From: Bacteroidota bacterium
GTDB lineage: Bacteria; Bacteroidota; Bacteroidia; Chitinophagales; Chitinophagaceae
Direction: 5' to 3'
DNA: 10,387 bases
NCBI GenBank assembly: GCA_029778965.1
Contig: JAKPBL010000161.1
Span: forward strand, 1-10,387
The notes below the pieces were generated by a model. It was not told the origin of the DNA. It did not search any database and saw only the letters and a program-made list of their open reading frames with translations. The position numbers were made by a program, and so were the translations under genes. The stretch's first letter is position 1, and every line of letters starts with the position of its first letter. Below, piece after piece: positions 1-6,575 of this stretch.

Positions 1-447
1 GGGTAATTTGCCGGTACCTTCCAACACCGACCGCACCTGGTCCATGTCCAGGAGCGAGTCCTTGCTTTGCTTGTTCACCAGCAGGGCTACGGCGTCGAGG
101 GCAATTTTACCCTGTGGCGGTATAAAAGAAAGAGTGTCTTTCATCGCTTTTTCTTCTTCGCGCAACAGGCCACGCGTTACAATCACCAGGCGGATGCTGT
201 CTACGAGCAGGTCTTTCAGACAATCAGCCTCGGGTTTATAATGCGCGATCACTTTCGCGTCGGGAAAGGTGGCTTCGAATACTTTGATCTGCGAATCGAT
301 CACAGGCTTAAACGACTCGTCGACACTTATATGAATAGTGCCGCTTTTAAGGGTGTCGGTTCTGTACACCACGGGGCCGTTGTTGCAACTCCCCGCCACC
401 ACCAACGCCACCATAAGCAATAACCAATATCTCAAACCTTGCCGCAT
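1..447 (-). CDS. PstS-like substrate-binding lipoprotein, 5' part only
   Basis: This gene is cut by the left edge; 149 codons are present, starting at the ATG at 447. The protein opens with a lipoprotein signal peptide: Arg at 2 and 6, a hydrophobic stretch WLLLMVALVVAGS, then Cys21 followed by Asn-Asn, so it should be a lipid-anchored envelope protein. The mature part begins with SGTIHISVDESFKPVIDSQ and continues with VFEATFPDAKV and HYKPEADCLKDLL, the pattern of Bacteroidota PstS-like periplasmic binding proteins (PBP superfamily, phosphate-type). It lies 14 bases after a small membrane-protein gene, which itself follows tonB, so the three are probably co-transcribed. The family resemblance to phosphate-binding PstS is clear in fold-level motifs, but the ligand cannot be told from this fragment, and the tonB neighbourhood suggests an envelope role other than classical phosphate ABC import. 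Confidence 0.75.
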   Translation of the reverse strand, partial: MRQGLRYWLLLMVALVVAGSCNNGPVVYRTDTLKSGTIHISVDESFKPVIDSQIKVFEATFPDAKVIAHYKPEADCLKDLLVDSIRLVIVTRGLLREEEKAMKDTLSFIPPQGKIALDAVALLVNKQSKDSLLDMDQVRSVLEGTGKLP

Positions 448-461
448 ATGCGCTTTTCGTC

Positions 462-698
462 TTAATCGGTATAATAATCCTTTTTATAGCCCCGGTACAT
501 GCGCCAGCTACCATAGATGATGCAAAGAACCGCGAAAGCATTCCGGAACGCCGGCGCCAGCGCGAAGTCGAAGCCCAGCCGGTCGGCCGCCAGGAAGAAG
601 ACCCCGACCAGGAGGATGGTGGCGCCCATGCCGTAATCCAATATGGAGCGCCGCAGGCTGTGTCTTTTACGCCGGTTGTCTTGCTGGTCAGTGTGCAT
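462..698 (-). CDS. Small two-helix membrane protein between tonB and the PstS-like gene
   Basis: A 78-residue protein with no assigned function. The N-terminus is short and basic/polar (MHTDQQDNRRKRHSLRRS). Two hydrophobic segments follow: about residues 23-42 (YGMGATILLVGVFFLAADRL) and about 52-66 (NAFAVLCIIYGSWRMY). The protein ends in a charged, Tyr-rich tail, GYKKDYYTD. The basic N-terminus suggests that both ends face the cytoplasm. It starts 39 bases after the tonB stop and ends 14 bases before the lipoprotein start, all on the same strand, so it is most likely a middle gene of a tonB operon. I recall small two-helix proteins in this position in related Bacteroidota, which argues that it is real, but I know of no experimental function. 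The ATG at 698 is the only plausible start. Confidence 0.7.
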   Translation of the reverse strand: MHTDQQDNRRKRHSLRRSILDYGMGATILLVGVFFLAADRLGFDFALAPAFRNAFAVLCIIYGSWRMYRGYKKDYYTD

Positions 699-737
699 CT
701 GGTCTTTTTAGGGAGTGGGCAATATAGACAAATTCTG

Positions 738-1550
738 CTACAGCCCGGTCTCAAAAATTACCGGGATGCTGAACCAAACGGCCACCGGCCGGCCGTCTTG
801 CTCTCCCGGTTTCCAGGCAGGCATTTTTTTTACAACTCTTAATACCTCATTATCATACGGTTCTCCGGCTTCCTGGGTCAACTGGATATGGTCGATGGCG
901 CCGGTGGGCCCCACTACAAAACGCACCACCACTTTGATCCGCCGGCCTTCTTCCTGCCCTTCCTGGGGGCGCAGGTTGCGCGACAGCCAGCGCCGGAGGG
1001 CGTCTTGTCCGCCGGGAAAAGCGGGCATTACCGAGGCGCTGTGCCGGGGTTCTTCCGGCGCAGAAATCGCCGGAGGTTCGGGTGCGGGGCCGGTGCCCGT
1101 TCCTGCTGCCGCAGGCGGTTGTACGATATCGCCCGCTTCGGGTCCGCCGATATTTTCGGTACCGATCTGCTTGCCGACCATATCATCCACCGAAGGCACT
1201 TCCGTTTTGTCGACCTGGTTGTCGGGCACGATCACCGGCAGCGGGCTCTTAACAGTTGCCACCTGCCGCGCCGGCAATATGGGTTTCGGCGGTTCGGCCA
1301 CCGGTGGTTGTGGCGGCGGCTGTAACCGGATCGTATCGACAATTGGCATGGTAAAAACAACAGGACCTTTCGGTGGCTTCTTCCAAAAAGCAAAAACACA
1401 CAGCAGCCCGGCAAACAGGGCCATTCCCATCAATCCATATCCCAGCCGGTTATCGTAGTGCCTTCTCAGCTCATAAGCGCCATATTGCTTATTCCTGTTT
1501 TCAAAAAGAATGTCGAGTGCGTCGCTGCGTAAAATATTTTCGGGAGACAT
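738..1550 (-). CDS. tonB: Energy transducer TonB
   Basis: TonB carries proton-motive-force energy from the ExbB/ExbD inner-membrane motor to TonB-dependent outer-membrane receptors. This 270-residue protein has the expected order: a cytoplasmic N-terminus with ILFENRNKQYGAYELRRHYD (residues 14-33), typical of Bacteroidota TonB; one transmembrane helix at about 38-56; a Pro-rich periplasmic spacer (about 59-170, with QPPPQPP, EPPKP and APEPPA); and a C-terminal TonB domain (about 173-270) with MPAFPGGQDALRRWLSRNL, VVRFVVGPTGAID and MPAWKPGEQDGRPVAVWFSIPV. I place the start at the ATG at 1550 (MSPENIL). An in-frame ATG at 1691 would add 47 residues, but these are encoded by the intergenic heptamer repeat and give a low-complexity MVSGFGFMVGL sequence. 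No exbB or exbD lies next to it; the gene upstream is divergent. Confidence 0.93.
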   Translation of the reverse strand: MSPENILRSDALDILFENRNKQYGAYELRRHYDNRLGYGLMGMALFAGLLCVFAFWKKPPKGPVVFTMPIVDTIRLQPPPQPPVAEPPKPILPARQVATVKSPLPVIVPDNQVDKTEVPSVDDMVGKQIGTENIGGPEAGDIVQPPAAAGTGTGPAPEPPAISAPEEPRHSASVMPAFPGGQDALRRWLSRNLRPQEGQEEGRRIKVVVRFVVGPTGAIDHIQLTQEAGEPYDNEVLRVVKKMPAWKPGEQDGRPVAVWFSIPVIFETGL

Positions 1551-1558
1551 GACAATAA

Positions 1559-1591
1559 GTTTATGGTTTATATTTTCGGGTTTATGGTTGG
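1559..1591. repeat. Left arm of imperfect 33-nt inverted repeat made of 7-nt units
   Basis: Read 5'-3' on the plus strand, this arm breaks into heptamers of the form GTTTAT / GGTTTAT / ATTTTCG / GGTTTAT / GGTTGG. It pairs with 1654-1686 in two blocks: 1559-1569 with 1676-1686 (11 bp) and 1574-1591 with 1654-1671 (18 bp, perfect). The blocks are separated by four mismatches on each side, so both arms are exactly 33 nt. It sits just before the tonB start codon, within its presumed leader. Confidence 0.85.
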
Positions 1592-1653
1592 GTGGCTGCA
1601 CAAGGAGGTCGCCATCAGTTTCGGTTATAGTACTAATCTCCGCGCGCTGGAGA

Positions 1654-1686
1654 CCAACCATAAACCCGAAACCCGAAACCATAAAC
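1654..1686. repeat. Right arm of imperfect 33-nt inverted repeat made of 7-nt units
   Basis: On the minus strand this arm reads as heptamers GGTTTAT, GGTTTCG, GGTTTCG, GGTTTAT, GGTTGGT: a degenerate tandem repeat of period 7. It is complementary to 1559-1591 except for four central positions, leaving a 62-nt loop (1592-1653) that contains its own short stem (TCTCC at 1637-1641 with GGAGA at 1649-1653). It lies upstream of the phosphatase/hisS promoter candidate. Confidence 0.85.
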
Positions 1687-1720
1687 CGCATTTATATGAT
1701 TCACAGCCGCCGCCATTCCA

Positions 1721-1728
1721 TATTTTTG
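1721..1728 (+). promoter_or_regulatory. Candidate Bacteroidota -7 promoter element (TATTTTTG) for the phosphatase-hisS unit
   Basis: TATTTTTG matches the Bacteroidota sigma-ABfr -7 consensus TAnnTTTG at all fixed positions. It ends only 5 bases before the ATG at 1734, so the transcript would be nearly leaderless or start very close to the ATG. I do not see a clear TTTG -33 element at the usual distance, which lowers the confidence. Confidence 0.45.
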
Positions 1729-1733
1729 CGGCC

Positions 1734-2204
1734 ATGAAGATTTTGATGGTGTGCCTGGGTAATATTTGCCGGAGTCCGCTGGCGGAGGGCATTCTGCAGC
1801 AGAAGGCCAATGCGGCGGGGCTGGACTGGCAGGTAGACAGTGCCGGCACCAATGGATACCATGTGGGAGAAGCGCCGCATCGCTTGTCGCAGAAAGTGGC
1901 GCAGGCGCGCGGGCTCGATATCAGCGGGCAGCGCGCCAGGCGGTTTACAGCAGACGATTTTGCACGCTTCGATTTTATCTATGCCATGGCGGGAGATGTG
2001 ATCGATGATATGCGGCGGATCAGCGGCGACCGGTTCGACGCCGGCAAAACCGGTTTGCTGATGGATGTGCTGTTTCCCGGCAAACAGATGGACGTGCCCG
2101 ACCCCTGGTATGGCCCCGAGCCCGGCTACCATGAAGTTTACGATATGATCGAAGCCGCCTGCGATCAACTCATCACCCAAACCATCCGCTCACAACATGT
2201 CTAA
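1734..2204 (+). CDS. Low-molecular-weight protein tyrosine phosphatase
   Basis: A cytoplasmic phosphatase of the LMW-PTP family, which hydrolyses phosphotyrosine (some bacterial members act on phosphoarginine) through a cysteinyl-phosphate intermediate. The 156-residue length is normal for the family. The phosphate-binding loop is VCLGNICRSP at residues 6-15, giving nucleophile Cys7, a second Cys12 and Arg13 of the C(X5)R motif. The general-acid motif is DPWYG, with Asp123. A Ser-Ala-Gly-Thr motif (residues 36-39) is also in its expected place. The start is the ATG at 1734, immediately before the P-loop strand; upstream in-frame ATGs would add only translated intergenic repeat. The stop overlaps the hisS start (ATGTCTAA), so the two genes are probably translationally coupled. 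No kinase gene is near, so its substrate is unknown. Confidence 0.93.
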   Translation: MKILMVCLGNICRSPLAEGILQQKANAAGLDWQVDSAGTNGYHVGEAPHRLSQKVAQARGLDISGQRARRFTADDFARFDFIYAMAGDVIDDMRRISGDRFDAGKTGLLMDVLFPGKQMDVPDPWYGPEPGYHEVYDMIEAACDQLITQTIRSQHV

Positions 2205-3615
2205 ACCCAGCATACCTTCCGGCACCCGCGACTTCGGTTCCGATACCGTGCGTAAACGCTATCATATTTTCAATACCATCCGTTCGGTGTTCGAAGCATA
2301 CGGCTTCCAGCCGCTGGAAACGCCCGCCATGGAAAACCTCGACACCCTGATGGGCAAATACGGCGAAGAGGGCGACAAGCTGATCTTCAAAATACTGAAC
2401 AACGGCCTGGCCGATCCGAAGAACCGCGACAAGGCAGCGATGGCATTCAGTGAAAAAATACTGAACGGCCTCAGCAGCAAAGACATTACAGAACGCGCAC
2501 TGCGGTATGACCTCACCATTCCCTTTGCACGTTATGTGGCGATGAACCACCACCAGCTAACCATGCCATATAAGCGCTACCAGATGCAGCCGGTATGGCG
2601 CGCCGACCGGCCGCAGAAAGGCCGTTACCGCGAGTTCTACCAGTGCGATGCCGACGTGGTGGGAAGCGTATCGTTGCTCAACGAGGTGGAACTGGCGGCT
2701 ATATACGCATCGGTGTTTCAGCGGTTAGGCATTCCCGTGGAAATCAGGGTCAACAGCCGCAAACTGCTGGCGGCGCTGGCCGAAGCCTGCGGCGGCAGCG
2801 ATAAGATGACCGATATCACCGTGGCGATCGACAAGCTCGACAAGATAGGCATCGACAAAGTGAAGGAAGAAATTCTGCAACGCGGACTCACCGAAGCGCA
2901 GTGGGAGAAGATTGCGCAATTCCTGCAGGTGTCGGCGGGTGAGCAATCGCCTGTTGTCTCCAATACCGATAAGCTGGCAGCCATCGGCCGGCTGCTGGGT
3001 GATAGCGACCAGGCGAAAAAAGGGCTGGCGGAATTGCAGTTCGTACTTGACCACGACGCCCCCGCCAGCCTGGTACTCGATTTCACACTGGCCCGTGGGC
3101 TCAACTATTATACCGGCATCATCTTCGAGGTCAGGGCTGTTGGCGTGCAGATGGGCAGCATAGGTGGTGGTGGCCGTTACGACGACCTGACGGGTCTTTT
3201 CGGTGTGCCGAATATCCCCGGCGTAGGCATCAGCTTCGGGGTTGACCGGATCTACGATGTGATGGAAGAGCTAAAGCTGTTTCCGGCTGAAGTGGAAGTG
3301 GGCACCGAAGTATTGTTCTTCAACCTGGGCGCTGCCGAATCAAAAGCCGCTTTCCGTTTGGCGCAGAAGCTGCGGGCGGCGGGCATCCGTGCCGAGCTGT
3401 TCCACGAGAACAGCAAGTTCGATAAACAGTTCAAATACGCCGAGAAAAAAGGCATTCCCTATATCATCATACTGGGTTCTGAAGAGCTGGCTACCCAAAC
3501 AGTGAAATTGAGAGACCTTGCCCGCGGCGTGCAGGTGGTGGTGCCCGCATCGGTGTTGTCGGGTGTTCAGCCGGCCGGCGGCTTCGCCGATTTCGTGAAG
3601 CCGCTGTTTGCGTGA
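2197..3615 (+). CDS. hisS: Histidine--tRNA ligase (HisRS)
   Basis: A class II aminoacyl-tRNA synthetase that charges tRNA-His with histidine using ATP. The 472-residue protein starts with the family's SIPSGTRDF. Motif 1 lies around residues 38-46 (QPLETPAME). Motif 2 surrounds FYQCDADVVG (147-156), after RYQMQPVWRADRPQKGRYRE. The histidine-specific HisA signature is LARGLNYYTGIIFE at 298-311. Next come GSIGGGGRYDDLTGLFG (320-336) and motif 3 with GVGISFGVDRI (342-352). A HGTP anticodon-binding domain covers about 369-450 (EVLFFNLG, KLRAAGIRAELF, YIIILGSEEL). The start ATG overlaps the end of the phosphatase gene by 8 bases. The gene converges on the copper cluster to its right, with a hairpin between them. 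No catalytic motif is missing, so this should be the housekeeping enzyme. Confidence 0.97.
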   Translation: MSKPSIPSGTRDFGSDTVRKRYHIFNTIRSVFEAYGFQPLETPAMENLDTLMGKYGEEGDKLIFKILNNGLADPKNRDKAAMAFSEKILNGLSSKDITERALRYDLTIPFARYVAMNHHQLTMPYKRYQMQPVWRADRPQKGRYREFYQCDADVVGSVSLLNEVELAAIYASVFQRLGIPVEIRVNSRKLLAALAEACGGSDKMTDITVAIDKLDKIGIDKVKEEILQRGLTEAQWEKIAQFLQVSAGEQSPVVSNTDKLAAIGRLLGDSDQAKKGLAELQFVLDHDAPASLVLDFTLARGLNYYTGIIFEVRAVGVQMGSIGGGGRYDDLTGLFGVPNIPGVGISFGVDRIYDVMEELKLFPAEVEVGTEVLFFNLGAAESKAAFRLAQKLRAAGIRAELFHENSKFDKQFKYAEKKGIPYIIILGSEELATQTVKLRDLARGVQVVVPASVLSGVQPAGGFADFVKPLFA

Positions 3616-3643
3616 GGGGTTCCAGCAACAGTATGCGAAGTTG

Positions 3644-3668
3644 CTGTTTCGGGGTCACCCCGAAACAG
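3644..3668. terminator. Hairpin between convergent genes, likely terminator
   Basis: A perfect 11-bp stem, CTGTTTCGGGG with CCCCGAAACAG, closes a 3-nt loop (TCA). It is followed on the plus strand by TTTCTC, a short imperfect U-tract, and lies 28 bases after the hisS stop. On the minus strand it lies 19 bases beyond the stop of the HMA gene but has no T-run there. It is best read as a terminator for hisS that may also stop transcription from the copper cluster. A weaker 7-bp stem at 3623-3629/3640-3646 overlaps its left base and would compete with it. Confidence 0.6.
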
Positions 3669-3687
3669 TTTCTCATCGCCATCAACC

Positions 3688-3903
3688 TTAAACCGGTTCT
3701 GCTTTAAAGCCTTTTGCCCGAATGATAGCAACCACCTCTTCTTCTGTAACCCCCTTTGACTGCACAGTAAGTATCTTATCGCTGCCGGTGATGTCCACAT
3801 TCCATCCCGCAATGCCGGCGACCGCATCCAGGGCGGGTTTTACCGTTGAAACGCAGCCGCTGCAGTTGATGTTTGTTTTGAATTGAAGATGCTTGTTTTC
3901 CAT
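3688..3903 (-). CDS. Small HMA-domain copper chaperone (CopZ-like)
   Basis: A 71-residue single-domain heavy-metal-associated (HMA, ferredoxin-like) protein with no signal peptide, so cytoplasmic. The metal site is NINCSGC, with Cys14 and Cys17 of the CxxC pair. The usual Met of MxCxxC is replaced by Ile (Ile12), common in free HMA proteins of this phylum as far as I recall. The remainder fits beta-alpha-beta-beta-alpha-beta: a helix around STVKPALDAVAG, strands around WNVDI and ILTVQS, and a final helix around EEEVVAIIRAKGF. By family it should bind Cu(I) and pass it to the N-terminal HMA domain of the ATPase in the same cluster. It is the last gene of the run, 15 bases after the oxidase stop. 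Its leader contains TAAAAAAACAT, the same 11 bases as the DUF3347 gene leader. Confidence 0.85.
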   Translation of the reverse strand: MENKHLQFKTNINCSGCVSTVKPALDAVAGIAGWNVDITGSDKILTVQSKGVTEEEVVAIIRAKGFKAEPV

Positions 3904-3918
3904 TGTATGTTTTTTTAT

Positions 3919-6108
3919 TCAGTAAGTAAGTGTAAGGCCCGCGCCGAATCCCATATCGCTGTCGTAGTGCGTACGGATGCTGATATGCCGGGTAAGGATG
4001 TACCGGAGGTCGGCCATGTATTCCAGGTCGGTATTCACCATAAATCCCGCTCTTAGTCTTTTGGACACCGGTATGTCTTCCCGCATCATCGACAAGCGGA
4101 AGATGCCGTCGTGATATACCTCCGCCTGTACATTAACCAGCATCGGCAACGTGTACATAACCCCCAGGCTGAAGGCTGCCCGGTTGTCTTTTTTATTCAC
4201 TTGTCCAAACAGGTTCTTCTCATGCTCGTCCATGCCCATTGTACGATACCGCCAGTCGAAGCCGATGAACGGCATCAGCCATTGCATTTTACCGATATAC
4301 CGCCCCAGGTGCGTTTCCACTTCATACCCGTGCATGTTATTGTAACCCAAACGCCATTCGGTGCCCAGGCTGTACCGGGCATTCATCAGCATCGCTTCTC
4401 CGTCGATACCGTTACTGGCGAAATCGCTTTGCGCCATCAGGTGCGGTCTGTTGCTTTCCCGTTGCAGGGCCCGGTAGGCCCTTTTCCTATCGGGCAGGTT
4501 CGGATTTTCATAATCACCTACGGCAAACACCCTGTTCATACCCGCCATCATGTGGTAGAGAATATGACAATGAAAAAACCAGTCACCCGCAGTATTGGCC
4601 AGAAAGGTGATGGTGTCGGTTTCCATCGGCATGATATCGATCACATTTTTCAACGGCGCATTTTCACCCTGCCCGTTCAGCACCCGGAAATCAAAGCCGT
4701 GCAGGTGCATCGGGTGACGCATCATCGAATTGTTATGCAGGATGATCCGCAGTATTTCTCCCTGCTTAACGGGTATCTTATCGGTTTCTGCCATTACCCG
4801 GTTGTCCATGCTCCATACATACCGGTTCATATTGCCGGTAAGGGTGAATTTCAGCTCCTTCACCAGCGCATGCTGCGGCAGGCTGGTATTATACGGTGAT
4901 TTCAGCATGGCATAATGGAGCGTTGTCTCCCCCTTGTCCGCTTCCGGATACATCACCCTGTTCATATCCATTTGATTCAGGCTCATCTGCATGCCCATAT
5001 CATCCAGGTCGCCGTTCATTTTCATCATACCGTTCATCATCTTCATGCCTTCGAAATATTTCAGGCGGGGCATTGCGCCTGCATATTGCCTTTCCCCATC
5101 ACCAATAAAATAGCTTGCCGACTGGGTCCGGTCTTCGGTCGTAGCCATAAATTCATACGCCTTGCCATTTTCGGGAATGGTTACCACCACATCGTATGTT
5201 TCGGATACAGCGATAAGCAGCCTGTCCACCTCCACCGGCGTTACGTCATTGCCATCACTGGCCACCACGGTAATTTTACCACCCGCGTACCGTAACCAGA
5301 AATAAGACGATGCGCCGCCATTAGAAATACGCAGCCGCACTTTATCGCCTGCCTTTAGCGGCTTCCCGTCAATATTCTTTATACCGGTAACAGGCGCGCC
5401 GTTCATCAGCACCCGGTCATAATATACATCGCTTACATCCATTGCCAGCATGCGCTTCCACTCATTCGTAACCTTGGTTTTGAAATGACCGCTGCGAATG
5501 GCTTCGGCATAACTTTGTGTTGCTCCTTTTTTAATTGCAAACCAGTCGCTGGCGTTGTGCAGCATACGGTGTACGTTGTCGGGATCCAGGTTGGTCCATT
5601 CACTCAGCATAATGGGCACGGCGGGCAGGTCGTCAATTCCTTGCCTGCGTGTTTCGTCGCCTGCTCTTTTATGCATAATAAAACTACCGTACATGCCGAT
5701 CTGCTCCTGCATACCCGAATGTGAATGGTACCAGTGCGTTCCATGCTGAATAACCGGAAAGCGGTAGGTATAAGTGGCGCCCGGCTCAATGGGCAGTTGG
5801 GTAAGCATGGGCACGCCATCTTCCTTATTGGGCAGGAATACGCCGTGCCAGTGCAGGGAGGTACTTTCTTTCAACTGGTTGTGCACAACGATCTCGGCGG
5901 TATCGCCCTCGGTGAATTCGAGCGTCGGCATAGGAATCCGACCGTTTACCGCTATCGCTCTTTTCTCCTTGCCGGCATAGTTCACCAGGGTATCTTTTAC
6001 ATACAGATCGTAGTGAACCAGTTTCTGGGCTGTGCCTGCCTGCGCAACAAAAAGAAGAACCAGCATCGGCAACAGCAGCCTGCCTGTACATACACGGTTA
6101 TACTGCAT
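3919..6108 (-). CDS. CopA/PcoA-type multicopper oxidase with C-terminal barrel-like extension
   Basis: A periplasmic or outer-membrane-linked multicopper oxidase that should oxidise Cu(I) to Cu(II) with oxygen. The 729-residue protein has a signal peptide (hydrophobic 11-24, cleavage near GTA-Q at 26-28). Three cupredoxin domains follow, with all copper ligands visible: HWHG (His86, His88), HWYHSH (His128, His130), HPMHLH (His465, His468, His470) and HCHILYHMMAGM (His513, Cys514, His515, His519, Met524). Residues about 355-386 form a Met-rich insert, expected to bind Cu(I). After the oxidase ends near 535, a spacer leads into about 170 residues (560-729) of alternating aromatic strands ending in LTLTY, like an outer-membrane beta-barrel or CopB-type domain. 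The start is the ATG at 6108, 8 bases after the DUF3347 stop; the ATG at 6237 would remove a clean signal peptide and overlap that gene. Confidence 0.92.
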   Translation of the reverse strand: MQYNRVCTGRLLLPMLVLLFVAQAGTAQKLVHYDLYVKDTLVNYAGKEKRAIAVNGRIPMPTLEFTEGDTAEIVVHNQLKESTSLHWHGVFLPNKEDGVPMLTQLPIEPGATYTYRFPVIQHGTHWYHSHSGMQEQIGMYGSFIMHKRAGDETRRQGIDDLPAVPIMLSEWTNLDPDNVHRMLHNASDWFAIKKGATQSYAEAIRSGHFKTKVTNEWKRMLAMDVSDVYYDRVLMNGAPVTGIKNIDGKPLKAGDKVRLRISNGGASSYFWLRYAGGKITVVASDGNDVTPVEVDRLLIAVSETYDVVVTIPENGKAYEFMATTEDRTQSASYFIGDGERQYAGAMPRLKYFEGMKMMNGMMKMNGDLDDMGMQMSLNQMDMNRVMYPEADKGETTLHYAMLKSPYNTSLPQHALVKELKFTLTGNMNRYVWSMDNRVMAETDKIPVKQGEILRIILHNNSMMRHPMHLHGFDFRVLNGQGENAPLKNVIDIMPMETDTITFLANTAGDWFFHCHILYHMMAGMNRVFAVGDYENPNLPDRKRAYRALQRESNRPHLMAQSDFASNGIDGEAMLMNARYSLGTEWRLGYNNMHGYEVETHLGRYIGKMQWLMPFIGFDWRYRTMGMDEHEKNLFGQVNKKDNRAAFSLGVMYTLPMLVNVQAEVYHDGIFRLSMMREDIPVSKRLRAGFMVNTDLEYMADLRYILTRHISIRTHYDSDMGFGAGLTLTY

Positions 6109-6116
6109 CGGAAGAA

Positions 6117-6575
6117 TTAGTTTTGCGAAGCCGGTTTTGAATCTTCCACCCTGCCGCAGGTCAGCATAGCAGACCCATAGTAGGGATTTTTGATGTCTTT
6201 CTCCGTGCTCAGCCAATAAGATTTTTTCATGGGGCAATATTGGTAATAAACTGCCTGGCCTAAGTTGTCAGATGCCTTTACCAGCTTCCATACCAGCGCA
6301 GAAACGTCGTTAAAAGCAGCCCTTTGCTTATCGATGTCATTACCCGCCTGCCTGAGCTTTTCGGCAGCTTTCAGCAGGCCTGGCTGCTGTGCAAATTCCG
6401 CTTCACTCTTTATACCTTCGTACAGCTTTACAATCGCCGCAGCAGCCAATTTTCCATCGCTGTTTACCAAAGCATTTTTTACCTGTACGTAGTGATTCAC
6501 CAGGACGTCTGTGTTTTGCGCAAAGGCGGAAAACCCAATCAGCGCAATAGTCATTACCAATACCAGCTTTTTCAT
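6117..6575 (-). CDS. Secreted DUF3347 protein, probable periplasmic copper-binding
   Basis: A 152-residue protein with a cleavable signal peptide (MKKLVLVMTIALIGFSAFA, then Gln20). The mature part has a helical region (about 25-108, with VNHYVQVKNALVNSDGKLA and DVSALVWKLVKASDNLGQAV). A short C-terminal metal-type motif follows: QYCPM (Cys114, Met116), SYWLS, NPYYGSAMLTCG (Met137, Cys140). This combination is the signature of DUF3347 (PF11827), found alone or fused to copper-efflux components in Bacteroidota. The two Cys-containing patches could form a Cu(I) site, but this is inferred from motif and context. It lies between the ATPase (28 bases upstream) and the oxidase (8 bases downstream), so it may receive periplasmic copper from one and hand it to the other. 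The leader TAAAAAAACAT precedes the ATG. Confidence 0.85.
   Translation of the reverse strand: MKKLVLVMTIALIGFSAFAQNTDVLVNHYVQVKNALVNSDGKLAAAAIVKLYEGIKSEAEFAQQPGLLKAAEKLRQAGNDIDKQRAAFNDVSALVWKLVKASDNLGQAVYYQYCPMKKSYWLSTEKDIKNPYYGSAMLTCGRVEDSKPASQN

Noticed and set aside
715..1458. 247-codon plus-strand open frame antisense to tonB
   Set aside because: The Gly/Pro/Ser-rich translation is the complement of the TonB Pro-rich spacer, with no domain and no promoter.
1559..1686. Inverted repeat as insertion-sequence ends
   Set aside because: The 62-base interior has no coding capacity and there is no target-site duplication flanking the arms, so it is not an IS; a small non-autonomous element cannot be wholly excluded.
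1551..1691. N-terminal extension of TonB from an in-frame ATG at 1691
   Set aside because: The 47 extra residues are translated heptamer repeat and intergenic DNA with low-complexity sequence. The conserved Bacteroidota TonB N-terminus begins just after the ATG at 1550.
1563..1733. Extension of the phosphatase from an upstream in-frame ATG
   Set aside because: It would place 57 repeat-derived residues before the P-loop strand, which in this family starts within the first few residues. The -7 element at 1721 also lies inside it.
4111..4899. 262-codon plus-strand open frame antisense to the oxidase
   Set aside because: It lies entirely inside a gene with all copper-ligand motifs, and its His-rich translation is the mirror of that gene's codons. 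It has no recognisable domain.
6109..6237. Longer oxidase start at 6237
   Set aside because: It would overlap the DUF3347 gene by 121 bases and bury the signal peptide behind 43 residues. The ATG at 6108 gives a proper signal sequence.
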